Part shown: positions 1 through 12,600 of the stretch, piece by piece
Layout of the letters: every line of letters begins with the position of its first letter
Numbering within the stretch: the stretch's first letter is position 1
From: Glycine soja
Lineage: Eukaryota > Streptophyta > Magnoliopsida > Fabales > Fabaceae
Length of the DNA stretch: 64,000 nucleotides
Assembly: GCF_004193775.1 (NCBI RefSeq)
Contig: NC_041003.1
Coordinates: 43,653,611 to 43,717,610 of the forward strand
Reading direction: 5' to 3'
The notes under the pieces: model-generated
What the model saw: only the letters and a program-made list of their open reading frames with translations
Database searches by the model: none
What the model was told of the DNA's origin: nothing
Program-made: the position numbers and the translations under genes

Positions 1-3000
1 CAGCACCTCAGGCACAGACACAATTGGTCAGGGGAAATCCTCTCAGTCTTCAAATTCTTGGTGAGTCCAATCAAATTTTTCTGAGCAGTAAATGAGTAAT
101 CATGGCGATACTTGACATTTCCATTCCCAGTAAGATTTAGGTCCTATTTGGATACAAACACTTACTGAGGAAGAAATTAGAAGGTAAACTGAATTAAACT
201 TCTCTCATGAGTTAAAACAACCTATGCACTTTTATTGAAATGAAACTCTCTCATTTTAACTTATGAAAGAAGGTTAATGTATTTTATAAAAGTGTTTTTT
301 GAAAAGTTTATCTAAACATGACCCTAGACTATAATGCCACTTACATACTTCTTTTGTGGGTAAGATTCAGATTTGGTAGGTCAATAAGAGGTAAGAACAA
401 CATAGTTTTTCCACACGTAAATAGATTGTTTTTCCCACTTTGTTAAGTTTCATTAAAAATGATGGTGAGTAGGGTCATATTTTTTTGTAATAGGACAAAG
501 AATCTGTTGAAAAGGTGTTTGTGAGATAGTGTCAAATAGAACATGAGATGTAGCTGTCTATTTAGAAATTTGCTTATGAGAGGACCCATAGTGTTTTCAG
601 GCATTAAATAAGTCAAGTTGATGCAAACTGCAGCCACATCATCTTCATGCTTTACCCTTAGAAGTTAGAGTAATACATATAGACCATGCAGAGTAAAAAA
701 AAAACATTTTAGAGAAGAGGTCTATAAAATTGGGTTTGATATGGTATGTGCAGAGCTATGGTGTGAGCATTTCATTTTACAGAGCTCCTTATTTGGATGT
801 GGATGTGGTCCAAGGGAAGAGAATTCTGAGGCTGGAAAAGGTAGGTGAGAATGGTGACGCATGGAAGAGAGCTGATGTGCTGTCTTTCAAAACAGGGCAT
901 TGGTGGAGTCATCAAGGATCTCTTCAAGGGTAGGCCCTTTTTGTATGTTTATTCAAGAAAATACAAATAAAAAGGAATTCAAACCTGAAATTTTGGGTTT
1001 CTCATTCTTTTTCTTTTTTTTTAGTTTCTATACGTTTTAGTATATAAATTGTTATTCAATCACAGATAGCTCTGTATAACAAGTTTTAATGACTTTTACA
1101 AGTAGTTTTTATGACCTTTTTGTTTTATTATCTTTTATAATAATTATCTTTAAAATCACAACAACAACAACAACGCCTTATCCCACTAGGTGGGATCGGC
1201 TACATGGATCAACTTCCGTCATAATGTTCTATCAATAATAATTTCTAATTAATTGTCCGTATAAGTTTTTTACATTGAAAATGCCTAGAAATTAAGCTAT
1301 TCAATGAATGGTTAACATGCAACATTTCAGGTGGGATTATGTAGAATTGGGAGGCAAGTACTACCCAGATATGGATGGCTTAGCAGCTTTGGAAAGTGGT
1401 ATGAAAACATGGGCTAATTGGGTGGACAACAATATTGATAGAAGCAAAACCAGGGTGTTCTTTCAGGCAATTTCTCCCACACACTACAAGTAGGGACTCT
1501 TCATCTTTGACTCTATTATCTTGAACTCCTTTCTTCTCTCTCTTGCATTATTGTATTGAAACTGAGTATTTGATTTCTGAGCTTCAGTATGGTATTATTA
1601 TTTTGGTTCTATTTAACTTATAATTAACCAACATTTTCAGACAAATGAAGCAAAATAACTAATAAAAGTAAATCATTGATTGAACTTTTTTGTAAGAATT
1701 GACTAAATCAATTTGAAGATTGATAATTAATCTACAAACATGAAGCAAAATGCCAATCTTTCTCTCAAAGTCAAACTACATTTTCATTTTCCCATTTGCA
1801 TTTTATCTGATGAATTGCGTATTTGCCTTAAGGGTTGAGAATGGGACCCTTATTTTGACTAGGCCATGACAACTTGCACATAGATTATTGCAATTTTTTC
1901 GGTCGAAAAGGTTCTTGCAAGTTGAGTCTTCTATCCCGAGGTTGAAATTTATGGACTTGCTGATGTTGTCTCTGTCACAGGTTGAAATCTACATGCGCTC
2001 TTGCTCAATATGGAACTGAAATCTATTTCATACCAAAAAATAAACTATTTACAATTTATAACAACTGACTATATAGTAATTCATATCATTTTCATTTTCT
2101 TGCTCCCTTGATTTGTGCACAAGTAATTATATCATTCTTCACTTTGCCCTTCACAACTTTAAATTCCTCTATCATATATTTGCATATTTACAAAGTCTCT
2201 TTTTATTATTAACACTTGAAAACTTGTTTTAGGCATAGTACTCCCGGCATTACATCATGAGTGGTTGTTGGATAACCAATATTCCTATAAATAAAATTAC
2301 TTATACTCTTAAAAGATTGTGAGCATACAATAAAGATTACATCATAAAGAAAAATAATAGCAAGTACAAGAATTTAATGTGATCTGACACTTTTTGTCTA
2401 TGTCCACGGAATCGTCTCAAAAATATTTCTCTATCACAACAATAATTACAAGATTATAACTTATTCCAAATAGTGTATCACTCTACAAATCCGAATACTT
2501 CACTCAATGGTTACAAAAAATGATAACACTCTCACACAAAGACATTTTTCTTTCAACATAGTGATTTTATTTCATTATCTTTCTTCTCACACACTCTCTT
2601 CATATGTTGTTTCTTCATTAATTTTTTTTCTATTTATAGTGAAGATTATTATCAACTATAATAAATAAATTCTTTTGGAAGTTGAAACAAAAATAACTTT
2701 CAATATATTCATTCAAATAAGTTTTATTTAGTAAAATACAATTTTTTAATTGCATTTAAATCGCCTAAATCTTAGTGATAAAAATTCAATTATTACTATA
2801 CATGCAGCTTATCTTTTGACTTGAAAGTCTATATTAGTCGCACCATTACATAAATAAATAGGAATTTGGATGTACAAAGCTTAAAAGAAATTATATCAGC
2901 CATGGTATCCGAACAAAAAGGCAAAAAGCAAAAGAAAGCAAAAGGAATGAGACAAATGAAATAAAAAAATGTGTGATAAAAAGTATATAAATCTCTAAAG

Positions 3001-4657
3001 AACTTTTCTGTAAAAACAACAGCATTGTTAACTAAAAGAATCTAAAAGAGTCAGTCAGTATATTATTTAAAAACAAAATCATGCTAAAGAAATTTCTAGT
3101 TAAGCTAAAAACTTCTTTTATGTATTAACATGAAAATGTTTTCAGCAGAAAATTAAAATGATCAATATATTTGACAATATTATGACAGCAAACTTAAATA
3201 GCAGTCTTATTAGTTTCATTATTTCATTTATCAAAACTAGGCTATCGAAATTATGCAAAGGTGCTTCTTTTGTGGCCTCAAAGTCATTTATGGTCACATG
3301 AGTTTGCAATTGGCTCTTTTATCATTGCCTTTCCCCATCAATCCGGTCAGATCTTAAGAAGGTTGTTTTTCCTAGTTAGTGCAGCAAGATCACCGTGATG
3401 CATGTGATGGTAAAAAAAAGTGTCGGTGAAATAAAACACACATGATACACCATCACATTAATAATATCCATACACATGAAAATAGTACAACAGACTCTTA
3501 TATTATACTTCTTTTTCTTTTTTTTTCCCATTGGGGTATTTCTGTTTTATCTAGTACATGACACGAATGATGTGTCTTTTGGTCCCTCTAAAAATCATCT
3601 CTTGCACTCTCCCATTAGAAAAAAACCACACTATCTACTGAGTAGATATATCCCAAGCCAACAATTTCAAACAACATACCTTTAAATCAGAAATGGGCCA
3701 AAATAAATAGGCTATATAATCCAATGGGGCAAGGCTGTGACATAGCACATGGAGATGTCCAGGGTCAGCAACAGTGAATGGATATGTCTCTAATAAATTT
3801 TAGTATGAACCTAAAAAACACAGCTTCTTAGTTCTGTGGCTGGCTTCACTTCCACAACATTTTCCAACTAACTTAGAGTAGCATTAACCTATTTAGTCTT
3901 TGACATTAAGCATTGATAAGTAGGAAAAGGTAAAACAATGATTTGGGTTTTGAAGTTCATTAATTATTGGGCAGATTACACTAAATCACATGTTTTTTTT
4001 TAAAAAAAATAAAAATTACATGATACTCCTGCCTTTTTAACATTACACCAACCCCTTACAACGATAAAAAAAAAAAAAAAAAAAAAAAAAAGTGTAATGT
4101 GTTTCTTTGGTAATAAGGGATGCACTCATGCCAATATAATATATTTTAAACAATTAAGGGAGGTTAGTGCATGGAATCAAAAGATAATGATATCGAGTGA
4201 ATTTCAAAGAAAATACGGGGAGCGTTACTGTAATTTGCTCTTAATTATTTTGTTTAAGCTTGTCTAAATTATTTTATTACGAACTTGAGCACAAATTAAC
4301 TAGATGCCACTAATATGCAGCCCAAATGAATGGAATGTGGGTAAGACAACTGTGATGACAACAAAGAATTGCTATGATGAAACTGCCCCAATCAGTGGCA
4401 CAACATACCCTGGAGCATACCCTGAACAGATGAGGGTTGTGGATATGGTCATAAGAGAAATGAGAAACCCTGCATATCTTTTGGACATCACAATGTTATC
4501 AGCATTGAGGAAGGATGGCCACCCTTCAATTTACAGTGGTGAAATGAGTCCTCTGAAGAGGGCTACTGACCCTAATCGAGCTGATTGCTGCCATTGGTGT
4601 CTTCCTGGATTGCCTGATACTTGGAATGAACTATTCTACACTGCTTTGTTCTACTAA
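1..4657 (+). CDS. Trichome birefringence-like (TBL, PC-esterase/DUF231) protein, 5'-truncated by the window
   Basis: Four exons fit the TBL family: 1-60, 754-929, 1331-1489 and 4321-4657 (stop at 4655-4657), all joined by GT-AG introns. The protein reads [14 protein letters not shown]..., then [26 protein letters not shown] across the third junction, and ends [18 protein letters not shown]. The last part carries the DxxH motif (D-C-C-H) that with the upstream GDS serine forms the catalytic triad; the GDS block lies before the window. TBL proteins are Golgi type II membrane O-acetyltransferases acting on xylan, mannan or pectin; the sequence resembles the TBL36-38 group. The first visible exon does not join in one frame: bases 3-44 read VPQAQ-like TBL sequence in one frame and 45-60 (VFKFL) in another, as if two bases were lost near position 46. 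The gene may be a pseudogene or a variant. Intron 3 is 2.8 kb. Confidence 0.88.
140..323. mobile_element. Tourist-like (PIF/Harbinger) MITE in TBL intron 1
   Basis: The ends are inverted repeats: the left end reads GGTCCTATTTGGATA and the right end, read in reverse complement, GGGTCATGTTTAGATAAAC. They are flanked by TTA (137-139) and CTA (324-326), an imperfect 3-bp target duplication typical of PIF/Harbinger MITEs. It looks like a relative of the better preserved copy in the asparagine synthetase gene at 9057-9316. Confidence 0.6.
1158..1232. repeat. Short dispersed repeat, possibly SINE 3' fragment, in TBL intron 2
   Basis: A CAACAACAAC run is followed by GCCTTATCCCACTAGGTGGG and ATCGGCTACATGGATCAA. 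The CAAC run and CCTTATCCCACTAGGT recur in the same order at 7925-7965. This motif is widely dispersed in plant genomes and resembles Au-type SINEs (recalled family, not searched). It lies within the intron and is not coding. Confidence 0.4.
1490..4320. other. Large third intron of the TBL gene
   Basis: AT-rich intron of 2.8 kb between GT at 1490 and AG at 4320. It holds a run of about 26 A at 4066-4091. No open frame or RNA gene could be recognised; the open frame at 3476-3685 is low-complexity and overlaps no family. Confidence 0.6.
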
Positions 4658-6756
4658 ATTATATACTAGCTAATTAACATTGTTCACTCATAGTATTTAT
4701 ATTTTTTGTTTTTATTTCGGCCACCAAATTATCTTCAGTAGGTGGTGCATTAATTGAGGGTTGCATAATTGCAACTCGTTTCAACTGTGAAGTTATGTAT
4801 GCTAAGGAAATGAAAAAGTTTCTTTTTGTTCTATTAATGTAAAGTGTGAATTACACTATTATAGTATAAATTCTATCAGAGGTATTAATCAATAGGTTTC
4901 ACTTTTCAGTATGTAACTCAATGGAGTTCTAGAGGATGAATGACAGCTTATGTAGGACAGAAATAGGTAAAAAGGTTCACGTAGTTAACATTTTGCTGCT
5001 TATGACATTTGCATAATTTGCATTTAAATTTATTTGTTCTTAATTTACTTGTAGATAAATATTAATCCTATCATAGATTCTTGCTAAAATTGATAGTTTG
5101 TCTTCACCTTTTACATAGATTTACCTTACCTCAAATAGGAATTCCTAAAATGAAGACAAATGGAATTTCCTTTACAAAGCTATTGATATCACCATTTTCA
5201 CTCAGAAAGTATCTTATAGATGCAATTTAGCGGGATCAGTGTTGATTTTTCTTTTTGGACCGTAGCATGCTCCTATATATACTATATAGTATATAAAGAA
5301 TGAGACTATTGTTTCCTGCCCCCTCTAAGTTGCTTCTTACATATTTTTTTTTTGGCTTTCAAAATGATCAATCAATCTGAAATGGTTACAGATTTTAACT
5401 TCCGGAATTGTCGATCGAAAAGGTAAAAAAAAATCCAAAAAGAATGCAGGAAGCAACTTGGAGGTGCAGGAAGCAACATCCAGAGAATGATTTTCTCAAG
5501 GGGCCCATTAAAGAAAACCTAGGTAGTCCACCAAAAATAAACTTAATTATTGCAACGAGTACAATGATTTATTAAAGGATCCATATCATTCTAGCAACAA
5601 CAACAAAGAAAAGGAAAAGGAAAAAGAAAGAAAAACTCTATACTATAGCATGGGACTAGGCTATTTTTTCTTGGAGCTCTTAAGGGTGTTGCTAGGTCCA
5701 ACCAACAATATTACTGGTACACTTAACATTTCCTCTTTTTTTCAATTTTACCCTTCATGTTTTTTCCGTAGGATCTTAGAAGAAGTCTCTTCCGTACCTT
5801 TTTAATAAGACTCTTATAACACAAAATTACTCTTCCATAAGAGCATTGTAAAGAAAATGTTGTACCGTTGTAAACTTAGATTTACCCGTTAATCACTCCC
5901 CAATGAGCCAACTTGTGATGATTCTTTTTTTTAATTATTATTATGAATTACTTTTTTCACGGTATGTTTTAGAATAACTGCAAAAATTAAATTATTTTAA
6001 TAATCAATTATTATCAGAATTAATTTTTGTTTGAATAAGTTTGCTAAACAACGATTTTAACATAATTTCGTTTGAATACAACAACAAAAATCAATTTTTA
6101 CATAGTAAATTGTAGAAAGGGATATGTATGTAGCTAGAATAGAAAGAAAAAAAAAGTTGTTGGGAAATTCTCAAACAGATTTTTTTTCAATAAAAGAAAC
6201 TGAAATAATAATTTTAAGAAGGTAACAAGGTAAATTACTATGTGTATCTTGCATCTCAATGCACAAACATGGTCCTTACTCCTTCCAAGTTCCAATCTTA
6301 TTATGCCTTCACTAGCAATTCTCAGGTACTAGTGGTGATATTACTTCACGTGTATGTCCGTTAATTAATACGCATTTTTATTATAGTGGTTTCGAAAATA
6401 TCATACATATCAAACAATTTGAGTTCACACTTTTTTGTGTTACTGTGAATCGTTTTCTTGTCAGTATCTTGAGACTTGAAAGTCATTTTTACTTAACACG
6501 AAGAATATGTTTCAGCTAATTAAAAGGTGAAATAATGGACTTTGCATTCATCATGAACTGATAATAGAAACACTTTTATTAAGACTTCAAATCACAGCAT
6601 TCAAGATAATACAATACGCTACACTTTTAGAAAGCCTTATATCTATATCTATACACTACAAAGCTTTGCCAAGATAAAAGTACACTGCAGGCAAATTTTT
6701 CATACACGTTTAGCATAGTTCATTCTCCCCCAATTATTCTTTGTCACAGCTTTATA
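4658..6756. other. Convergent intergenic region between TBL and asparagine synthetase
   Basis: Holds the 3' UTR of TBL (first few hundred bases) and, from about 6560 upward, the 3' UTR of the minus-strand asparagine synthetase gene. Apart from a small inverted-repeat element at 5309-5478, nothing recognisable is seen. Confidence 0.6.
5309..5478. mobile_element. Small MITE-like inverted-repeat element
   Basis: The left end (5316-5343, CCTGCCCCCTCTAAGTTGCT...) and the reverse complement of the right end (CCTGCACCTCCAAGTTGCT..., within 5443-5475) match at about 24 of 27 positions. Next to each lies a short T/A tract. The element is non-coding. No clear target duplication was found, so the superfamily is open. 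Confidence 0.45.
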
Positions 6757-9700
6757 TTATCCCTGGATTGCAACACCAAGAGGAGCAGCATCCATAGGTA
6801 TAATCTTCTCAATTTCTACACCCTTGTTGTTGTTCTGGTTTTCATAGGCTGAAATGTGCACTCCAAGTGCTGCTCTACCAGAAGGATCAAGGTTGTTAGA
6901 CCAAGCAGCATCCCACTCAACAGCTTTGGCTGTGCTACATGCAACACTTGCTCCTCCAGGAACGGTGAGCCTAGCTGAGTTCTGCAAAACCAAATCAGCA
7001 AACACTTATTTGAATCAGCCCTTATTGAATTACATATTCCACATTGACTAGTGATATGGTCAAAATAGTGTATATAAGTCGGGGACAACTCTTATCTTAT
7101 GAGCTACCTTTCAGGATTTTGTTTGGCCTAAATCCAAATTGTAAGAAATTAAATTAGGAGTTGGTTGGTTAACTTGCCTGAGGGAAGAACCTCTCAAAGA
7201 TCATTCTGTAGTAATATGCTTCCTTGGTTGTTGGGGTGTTGTGAGGGTAGATGTTACCAGCATTAAGCATCATTTTGTCAGTCACCTAATAAAAAAAGAC
7301 AAAAACCAATGATAAGCAAAACAAATTTCATGACAATAGCAAACTCCATCACTGAATTGTACAAAAAAGCATGGATTCAATACATGTTTTGCAGCATGGG
7401 CCTTAAGGCCATCAATCCAGCTATAGCCAACTCCATCACTGAATTGCTCTTTCTGCCTGTATAAAATGTGCTGCATGAAAATAAATGTTTAGATGTTAGT
7501 TTTACTGACCAATTAATTTGCCAAAGCTATATACAGTAGACATTGCAGTAAATTACAGAAGTACCTTTGGCAGATAAGGATGCTCTTCATCATCAAAGGC
7601 TCTCCTCAGAATCCACTTCTCAATTCGTCCTTCATCTCTTTTTATCTGAGCATTAAATTAGTAAACCAGCTAAATAAGTGTCTTAAAATTTTTAAAGTGA
7701 TGAAAACCAACCAAATCATGTTCTTTACGCATACCATTTTCGACTCAGGGTCAATACTCATTGCAGTATTGATAAATGCCTTGTCCAAAAATGGTACACG
7801 GGCTTCTAGACCCCAAGCAAATGTTGATTTATTGGCTCGCAAGCAATCATATTGGTGGAGTGCTTTGATCTGCATATAAAAAACATAACTATTAACCCTT
7901 GAACTTCAACCCCTTATATAATACAACAAAAACAATAACAACAACAAAGCCTTATCCCACTAGGTATTGTTTAAGTCAATGAACAAGATAAATCTATGAC
8001 CTTGCGGCATGTTTCTCTGTGAAACTCCTCCTTGTTGGGTGCCTTGTGGAAGTACAGATACCCTCCAAAGATCTCATCAGATCCTTCTCCGGAGATAACC
8101 CATTTGACACCAAGTGATTTAATCTTCCGAGACATGAGAAACATGGGTGTGCTAGCTCTAATTGTAGTCACATCATATGTTTCAACATGGTAGATAACAT
8201 CTTCAATGGCATCTATTCCATCCTGCATGCACACACCATATATCAATTATGAATTAATAAATTGAAGGACCTCAAGTTGTGAGCTGAAAAGTACTTTTGA
8301 TGTATTTAGTTACCTGAACAGTGAAGGTAAACTCATGGTGGACAGTGCCTAGATAGTCAGCAACTTCTTTTGCAGCCTTCAAATCTGGTGAGCCCTACTC
8401 AACATGAGTTAACAAAAGATTAATAAGGATATATAAGATTGGTTCGGTGGTTAAGAAAGAAGGAAAGAGGGGAAAGATCACGAGTTTGATCCCCTTTACT
8501 AACAAACTAACAATTAACATTTGTCAATAAAAAAAATAAGATTAATACAACATTAAATAATTTCATAAAAACAACAATTAAATCTGCAATGTCATTCGTA
8601 GTTTGATTAGATTGCACACCTCAAGGCCTACACAGAATGAATGTAACTTTGATCCCCACTGCTCAGCAGCCTTTGTGTTGGCCAAGTAGCGAGAAGTGAC
8701 GGATGCAACCAATGAAGAGTCCAAACCTCCAGAGAGTAGAACACCAAAAGGCACATCAGTCATCAATCTTTTTATGACTGCCTGTAATCACTTTCACTTT
8801 GTTAGCTGTACTCATGAAAAAGTTTTCAAACAATAATTCTTGCATAACCATAGTGCCTATGGACCTAACCAATCAAATGCTCAAGATGTGTTCAAATAAT
8901 AATACACTATGTAATGAAGTCTGTTGAAGTTATTTAACATTTATCTTGAGCATTGGATTCATTGTATCTATAGATTACTTTGTTCATGCAAAAATTGTTG
9001 CACATAAAAAAAGGAACTTTTAGAGTTAGATGAAGTTCCAATTCCAATTGTCCTTAGGCCTTGTTTGCATAAACTTCTCTGTAGGCACTCATAGGAGAAA
9101 GAAATAAGAAGGTAAAATAAAATAAGCATCTCCCATTAGTTGAAATTAGCTTGTGCCATAAGCTAACTTGTAGAAGTTCTTTCATTTAGTTAACTCAAAA
9201 ATTGACTTTAACTTATATATAAGCTAATTATAGTTTATATGAAAAATTTATTATATTTTACTTTCTAATTCTCTTTTCCTATCAGTGTTTACAGAGAAGT
9301 TTATTCAAACACGACCTTAGACTTTTCTGAATGATACCTGCTCAAAGGTGTGTCTTAAAACGAGAGGATCATAAGGGGTGGATGGAGTAGCCTCAGAGAA
9401 CCAAGGAGGATTGTACCATCTGCGAAACCCTCTTTCTTTGCTAGAGTACAAGTGACCAGGTGGAAAACACTCAAAGTGTTCACAATCATCATTCAGGCCT
9501 TTCATTTCTGATGAAATCCAAACAGAGCCTGAATACAGAGAGGATGTGCCAAACTGTCACACTTTGTGCATTCAATTCAATTCAATTCAAAATTAAAGTA
9601 CAAACTAGAAACGCATGAATTCAATTCAAAAGTTGAACATGTTATGACATTATTACCATCTAATCCCCATCCAATGTACAAGGAAGTGACCCCAATAGCA

Positions 9701-10927
9701 TCCCGAGCCACTATAAAACTGTTGTCACGGGTGTCCAGTAGAACAAATGAGAAGATACCATCCAGCATGTCCACAAAGTCTTCTCCATGTTCCTCGTACT
9801 ATTAGAAAGAATAACAAGCACTTGATAAGAACTTACATATTCTATCTTGATGGCTTCAATTTTTAGCTATGGATTAAGAAAAAATTACAGTTCATGAAAG
9901 AAGTGATCTTCAAAAACTTCTTTTGATTAATAGATAATCAAATTATGTTTGAGTAAAACAATCTTAATGGTTCATGCATGCCTGTACGGTTAATATTAAA
10001 TTTTGACCTCATAATTATATCAGTATAATCAACTGAAAATATTTAAATTTTGATTTTGATCACTAATTTGCTTATGTCATTTTCACAAAATAAAAAAATA
10101 GTACATCATGTACGCAAAATAGTCATAAACTATATTTACAGAAAAGATTAATCATCAAGCAAAGTCAAAAAATACTTTATACAAATAAAAATTAATTTTA
10201 ATTGAAATCGAATCTTAACTATTTAGTTAAAGTTAATTCATCGAACTTATAAGTCCTTATATATAAATCTTAAATATTACTAACCAGGTGTGCAATAACA
10301 TCACAATCACATCCAGTACGGAACTTGTGATTAGGCAGCTGTTTCCTGAGCTCTTCATGGTTGTAAATCTCTCCATTCACCTGTTATCAATCATGATTTA
10401 CATCCGTTAAATTACTTAGTACAATAAGATACAAAATTAATAACTGAAAAAAGCAACAACAAAACACTTTGCATCATATGGCTCATAACACATCATAAAT
10501 AACATGGAATGAAAGAGATAAAAACACAGACTATATCGTGTAGAACTATCATTGTTGTTTAGGTTATGGCCTACCGTGACAATGACGGATTTGTCCTCGT
10601 TAAAGAGAGGTTGATCCCCAGAAGCAGGATCAACTATGGCTAACCGTTGATGTGCTAAAAAGCAGTCACCATGTTGATGGAGCCCACTCCAGTCAGGGCC
10701 ACGGTGCTTCAATCTGTGACGTCAACAACCACAAACAAATTTCAATAATATGCAAATTATGTAACTTGTCATTAACCCAAACCATTTAATGTCAAAAAAT
10801 ATTTATGTATTATTGTTTGATTTCAAAAGTTAATAACGAGAATTTAACAAACTTATAAGAATAAATATTGCGCACATTCAGTGTAAGAATTATTACAAAA
10901 TTAATAAACTTATTATATATATATATA

Positions 10928-10975
<48 letters not shown>

Positions 10976-12246
10976 TTATAATGAATAACAATGTGTATTT
11001 CACAGGAACGATAACATTTTTTTTGTTTTAAATTGATGTTCAATCATAAATTAGTATACAATATATTTATTAATTTTTATAATAATTACTTTAAAAAATT
11101 AATTAGCATTTAATAATAATTACTTTTAAAATTACTCTTATATCAAGAAGAATTTATAATTAGATGATTATATAAAACCTGCATATTAGACTTGAAACTT
11201 AAATTTAAATTTTATCCATAAATCATATAATTTTGAATAGATGTTTTCTTGTCATATACTGTATGTGTTAGCGTAAAAAACAACATAAGAAAAATCATTT
11301 GCATTAAATTAAATCGAATAATTCTACGACCAAGCAAACCCTTTTAATTATTTGATTTTCAATCGTCATCCACTTTTGGAAGGTTCCCACTAAATATTAC
11401 TACCAATAATGCCCACAATCATTTCACTTATTCATAACCAATATATTTTATTTCATAGTTGCGCACTTAACCTAATCAACGTCATGTATCCTAAGTCTGA
11501 CTTATGGACATAGAGTCCCAGCATAAAGAGCAATTGTAATTTTCAAACTCTACAATGATTAATCCATTCGTCACCTGGGCTAGGTCCCATATTCATTCTC
11601 TATGTTCGTCTAAATACGCATTTTCCAAAAAAAAAAAAAAAAACTGATTATTCATTCAAATTTAAATGTCACAAATCATACACTGACTCGGTGACTCTAT
11701 CACAAAACGCTGCCAAATAGACTCGTGCCTTGTTATCTAAATCAATCACTTCCCACAAGGGATTTGCTGGTGCTGGTACCATCAAATTCTTCAGCATAAA
11801 CACCCAAATTAATAAAAACCAAACTATGATAATCTTAGAACGAGGTTCGTTTGTCTAGACTAACCGACAGATAACATTATTTTTTAAACTGAATGTGTAC
11901 AGAAATTAAACTCATCACAAAAAATAAATAGTTATATACAAGCTAAAAGTATATATATCATTCGAATCATTAAAGTTGGTCTAAGAAGTGGGAAAAGTAT
12001 ACATGAAATCATAAATTTTAACTTTAATATTATTATTATACGATAAGTTTATTAATTTTATTATGATTTTTTTATCGATTGATAATGTAAAAACTTTTAT
12101 ATTAATAGGGCATGAAAATTAGATTCAATTACGAATTCTAAATATATAGAAGAATAAATTCATTGCCTGCGAGAGAGCTCAAGCACGCGGACCCTTTTGG
12201 CTCGAGAGTCATCAGAACAACCAAGAACAGCAAGAATACCACACAT
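6757..12246 (-). CDS. AS1: Asparagine synthetase [glutamine-hydrolysing], 13 exons, 582 aa
   Basis: Makes asparagine from aspartate, ATP and glutamine in the cytosol; asparagine is the main nitrogen transport compound of many legumes. Exons on the minus strand: 12246-12167, 10713-10575, 10380-10285, 9798-9657, 9528-9338, 8781-8620, 8394-8314, 8222-8001, 7869-7735, 7645-7565, 7470-7384, 7285-7178 and 6981-6757 (TAA). They sum to 1749 nt with consistent phases. The start MCGILAVLG supplies the catalytic Cys2 of the N-terminal glutaminase, followed by [16 protein letters not shown] and CDCDVIAHL. The synthetase domain has the P-loop [19 protein letters not shown] and [11 protein letters not shown]. 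Length matches plant enzymes (about 580-590 aa), so the start is firm. All introns are GT-AG except intron 1 and intron 12, which begin GC. Introns host a Tourist MITE, a SINE-like repeat and a TA microsatellite. The paralogue number (AS1 versus AS2) is a guess. Confidence 0.95.
7925..7965. repeat. Short dispersed CAAC/CCCACTAGGT repeat in intron 8
   Basis: Truncated second copy of the repeat at 1158-1232 in the same orientation: an ACAACAACAA run followed by GCCTTATCCCACTAGGT. It sits in the intron between exons 8 and 9 of the asparagine synthetase gene. Confidence 0.4.
8437..8537 (+). mobile_element. tRNA-derived SINE-like insertion in intron 6
   Basis: Contains an A-box-like stretch (GGTTCGGTGGTTAAG) and, about 30 bases on, a B-box-like stretch (CGAGTTTGATCCCC), then an A-rich end. 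This spacing is that of a tRNA-derived SINE promoter. It lies wholly within intron 6 of asparagine synthetase, antisense to the gene. Confidence 0.5.
9057..9316. mobile_element. Tourist-like (PIF/Harbinger) MITE in asparagine synthetase intron 5
   Basis: A 260-bp element with terminal inverted repeats of about 55 bp. Left: GGCCTTGTTTGCATAAACTT; right, reverse complement: GGTCGTGTTTGAATAAACTT. Both continue as CTCTGTA. It is flanked by an exact TTA duplication (9054-9056 and 9317-9319), the signature of PIF/Harbinger MITEs. Its right edge is only 18 bases from the exon 5 donor at 9337. Confidence 0.85.
10915..10971. repeat. (TA)n microsatellite in asparagine synthetase intron 1
   Basis: Alternating TA run interrupted once near 10928. 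Non-coding; the open frame over it is low-complexity. Confidence 0.9.
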
Positions 12247-12600
12247 TGTGATAATATATGTTAATGGAATCAAATAGAAAGAGCTTAAACAAGCTCAGAA
12301 GAAGAAAAAGAAAGGGGAAGAGAAGAAGAACAACACCACCACCACGTGTGAAGGGTGAAATTGAAGGCCTCAAGCAATTTGGTATACACAACTCTTCCCA
12401 AAGACACGTATTTATACGCATAATAACATGAATATAAATATCCATAATAATAACATATGAATGATAAGATTCCACCAAGTGGCTCCATGAAACGCCGTCG
12501 TTTCCCTTTGATTCAGTGTACTGTAACCGTCCACTGGCTGGTACCGGACACTGGACACCGGACCTATAATCCCCTCCTCTTATATTGCGCCACGTGGTGC
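12167..12600 (-). promoter_or_regulatory. Asparagine synthetase promoter, 5' UTR and first exon region: TATA box and G-box
   Basis: On the minus strand TATAAATA lies at 12416-12409, about 165 bases before the ATG at 12246, which predicts a transcript start near 12380 and a 5' UTR of about 130 bases. Upstream at 12590-12597 is the palindrome CCACGTGG, a perfect G-box for bZIP/bHLH factors, and a second ACGTG core lies near 12344 in the 5' UTR. Dark- and sugar-responsive regulation of plant ASN1-type genes by bZIP factors is established; applying it here is inference. Confidence 0.65.

Noticed and set aside
4304..4320. In-frame ATG upstream of the last TBL exon
   Set aside because: These bases are intron; the acceptor at 4320 and the SPTHYNPNEWN join show the true exon starts at 4321.
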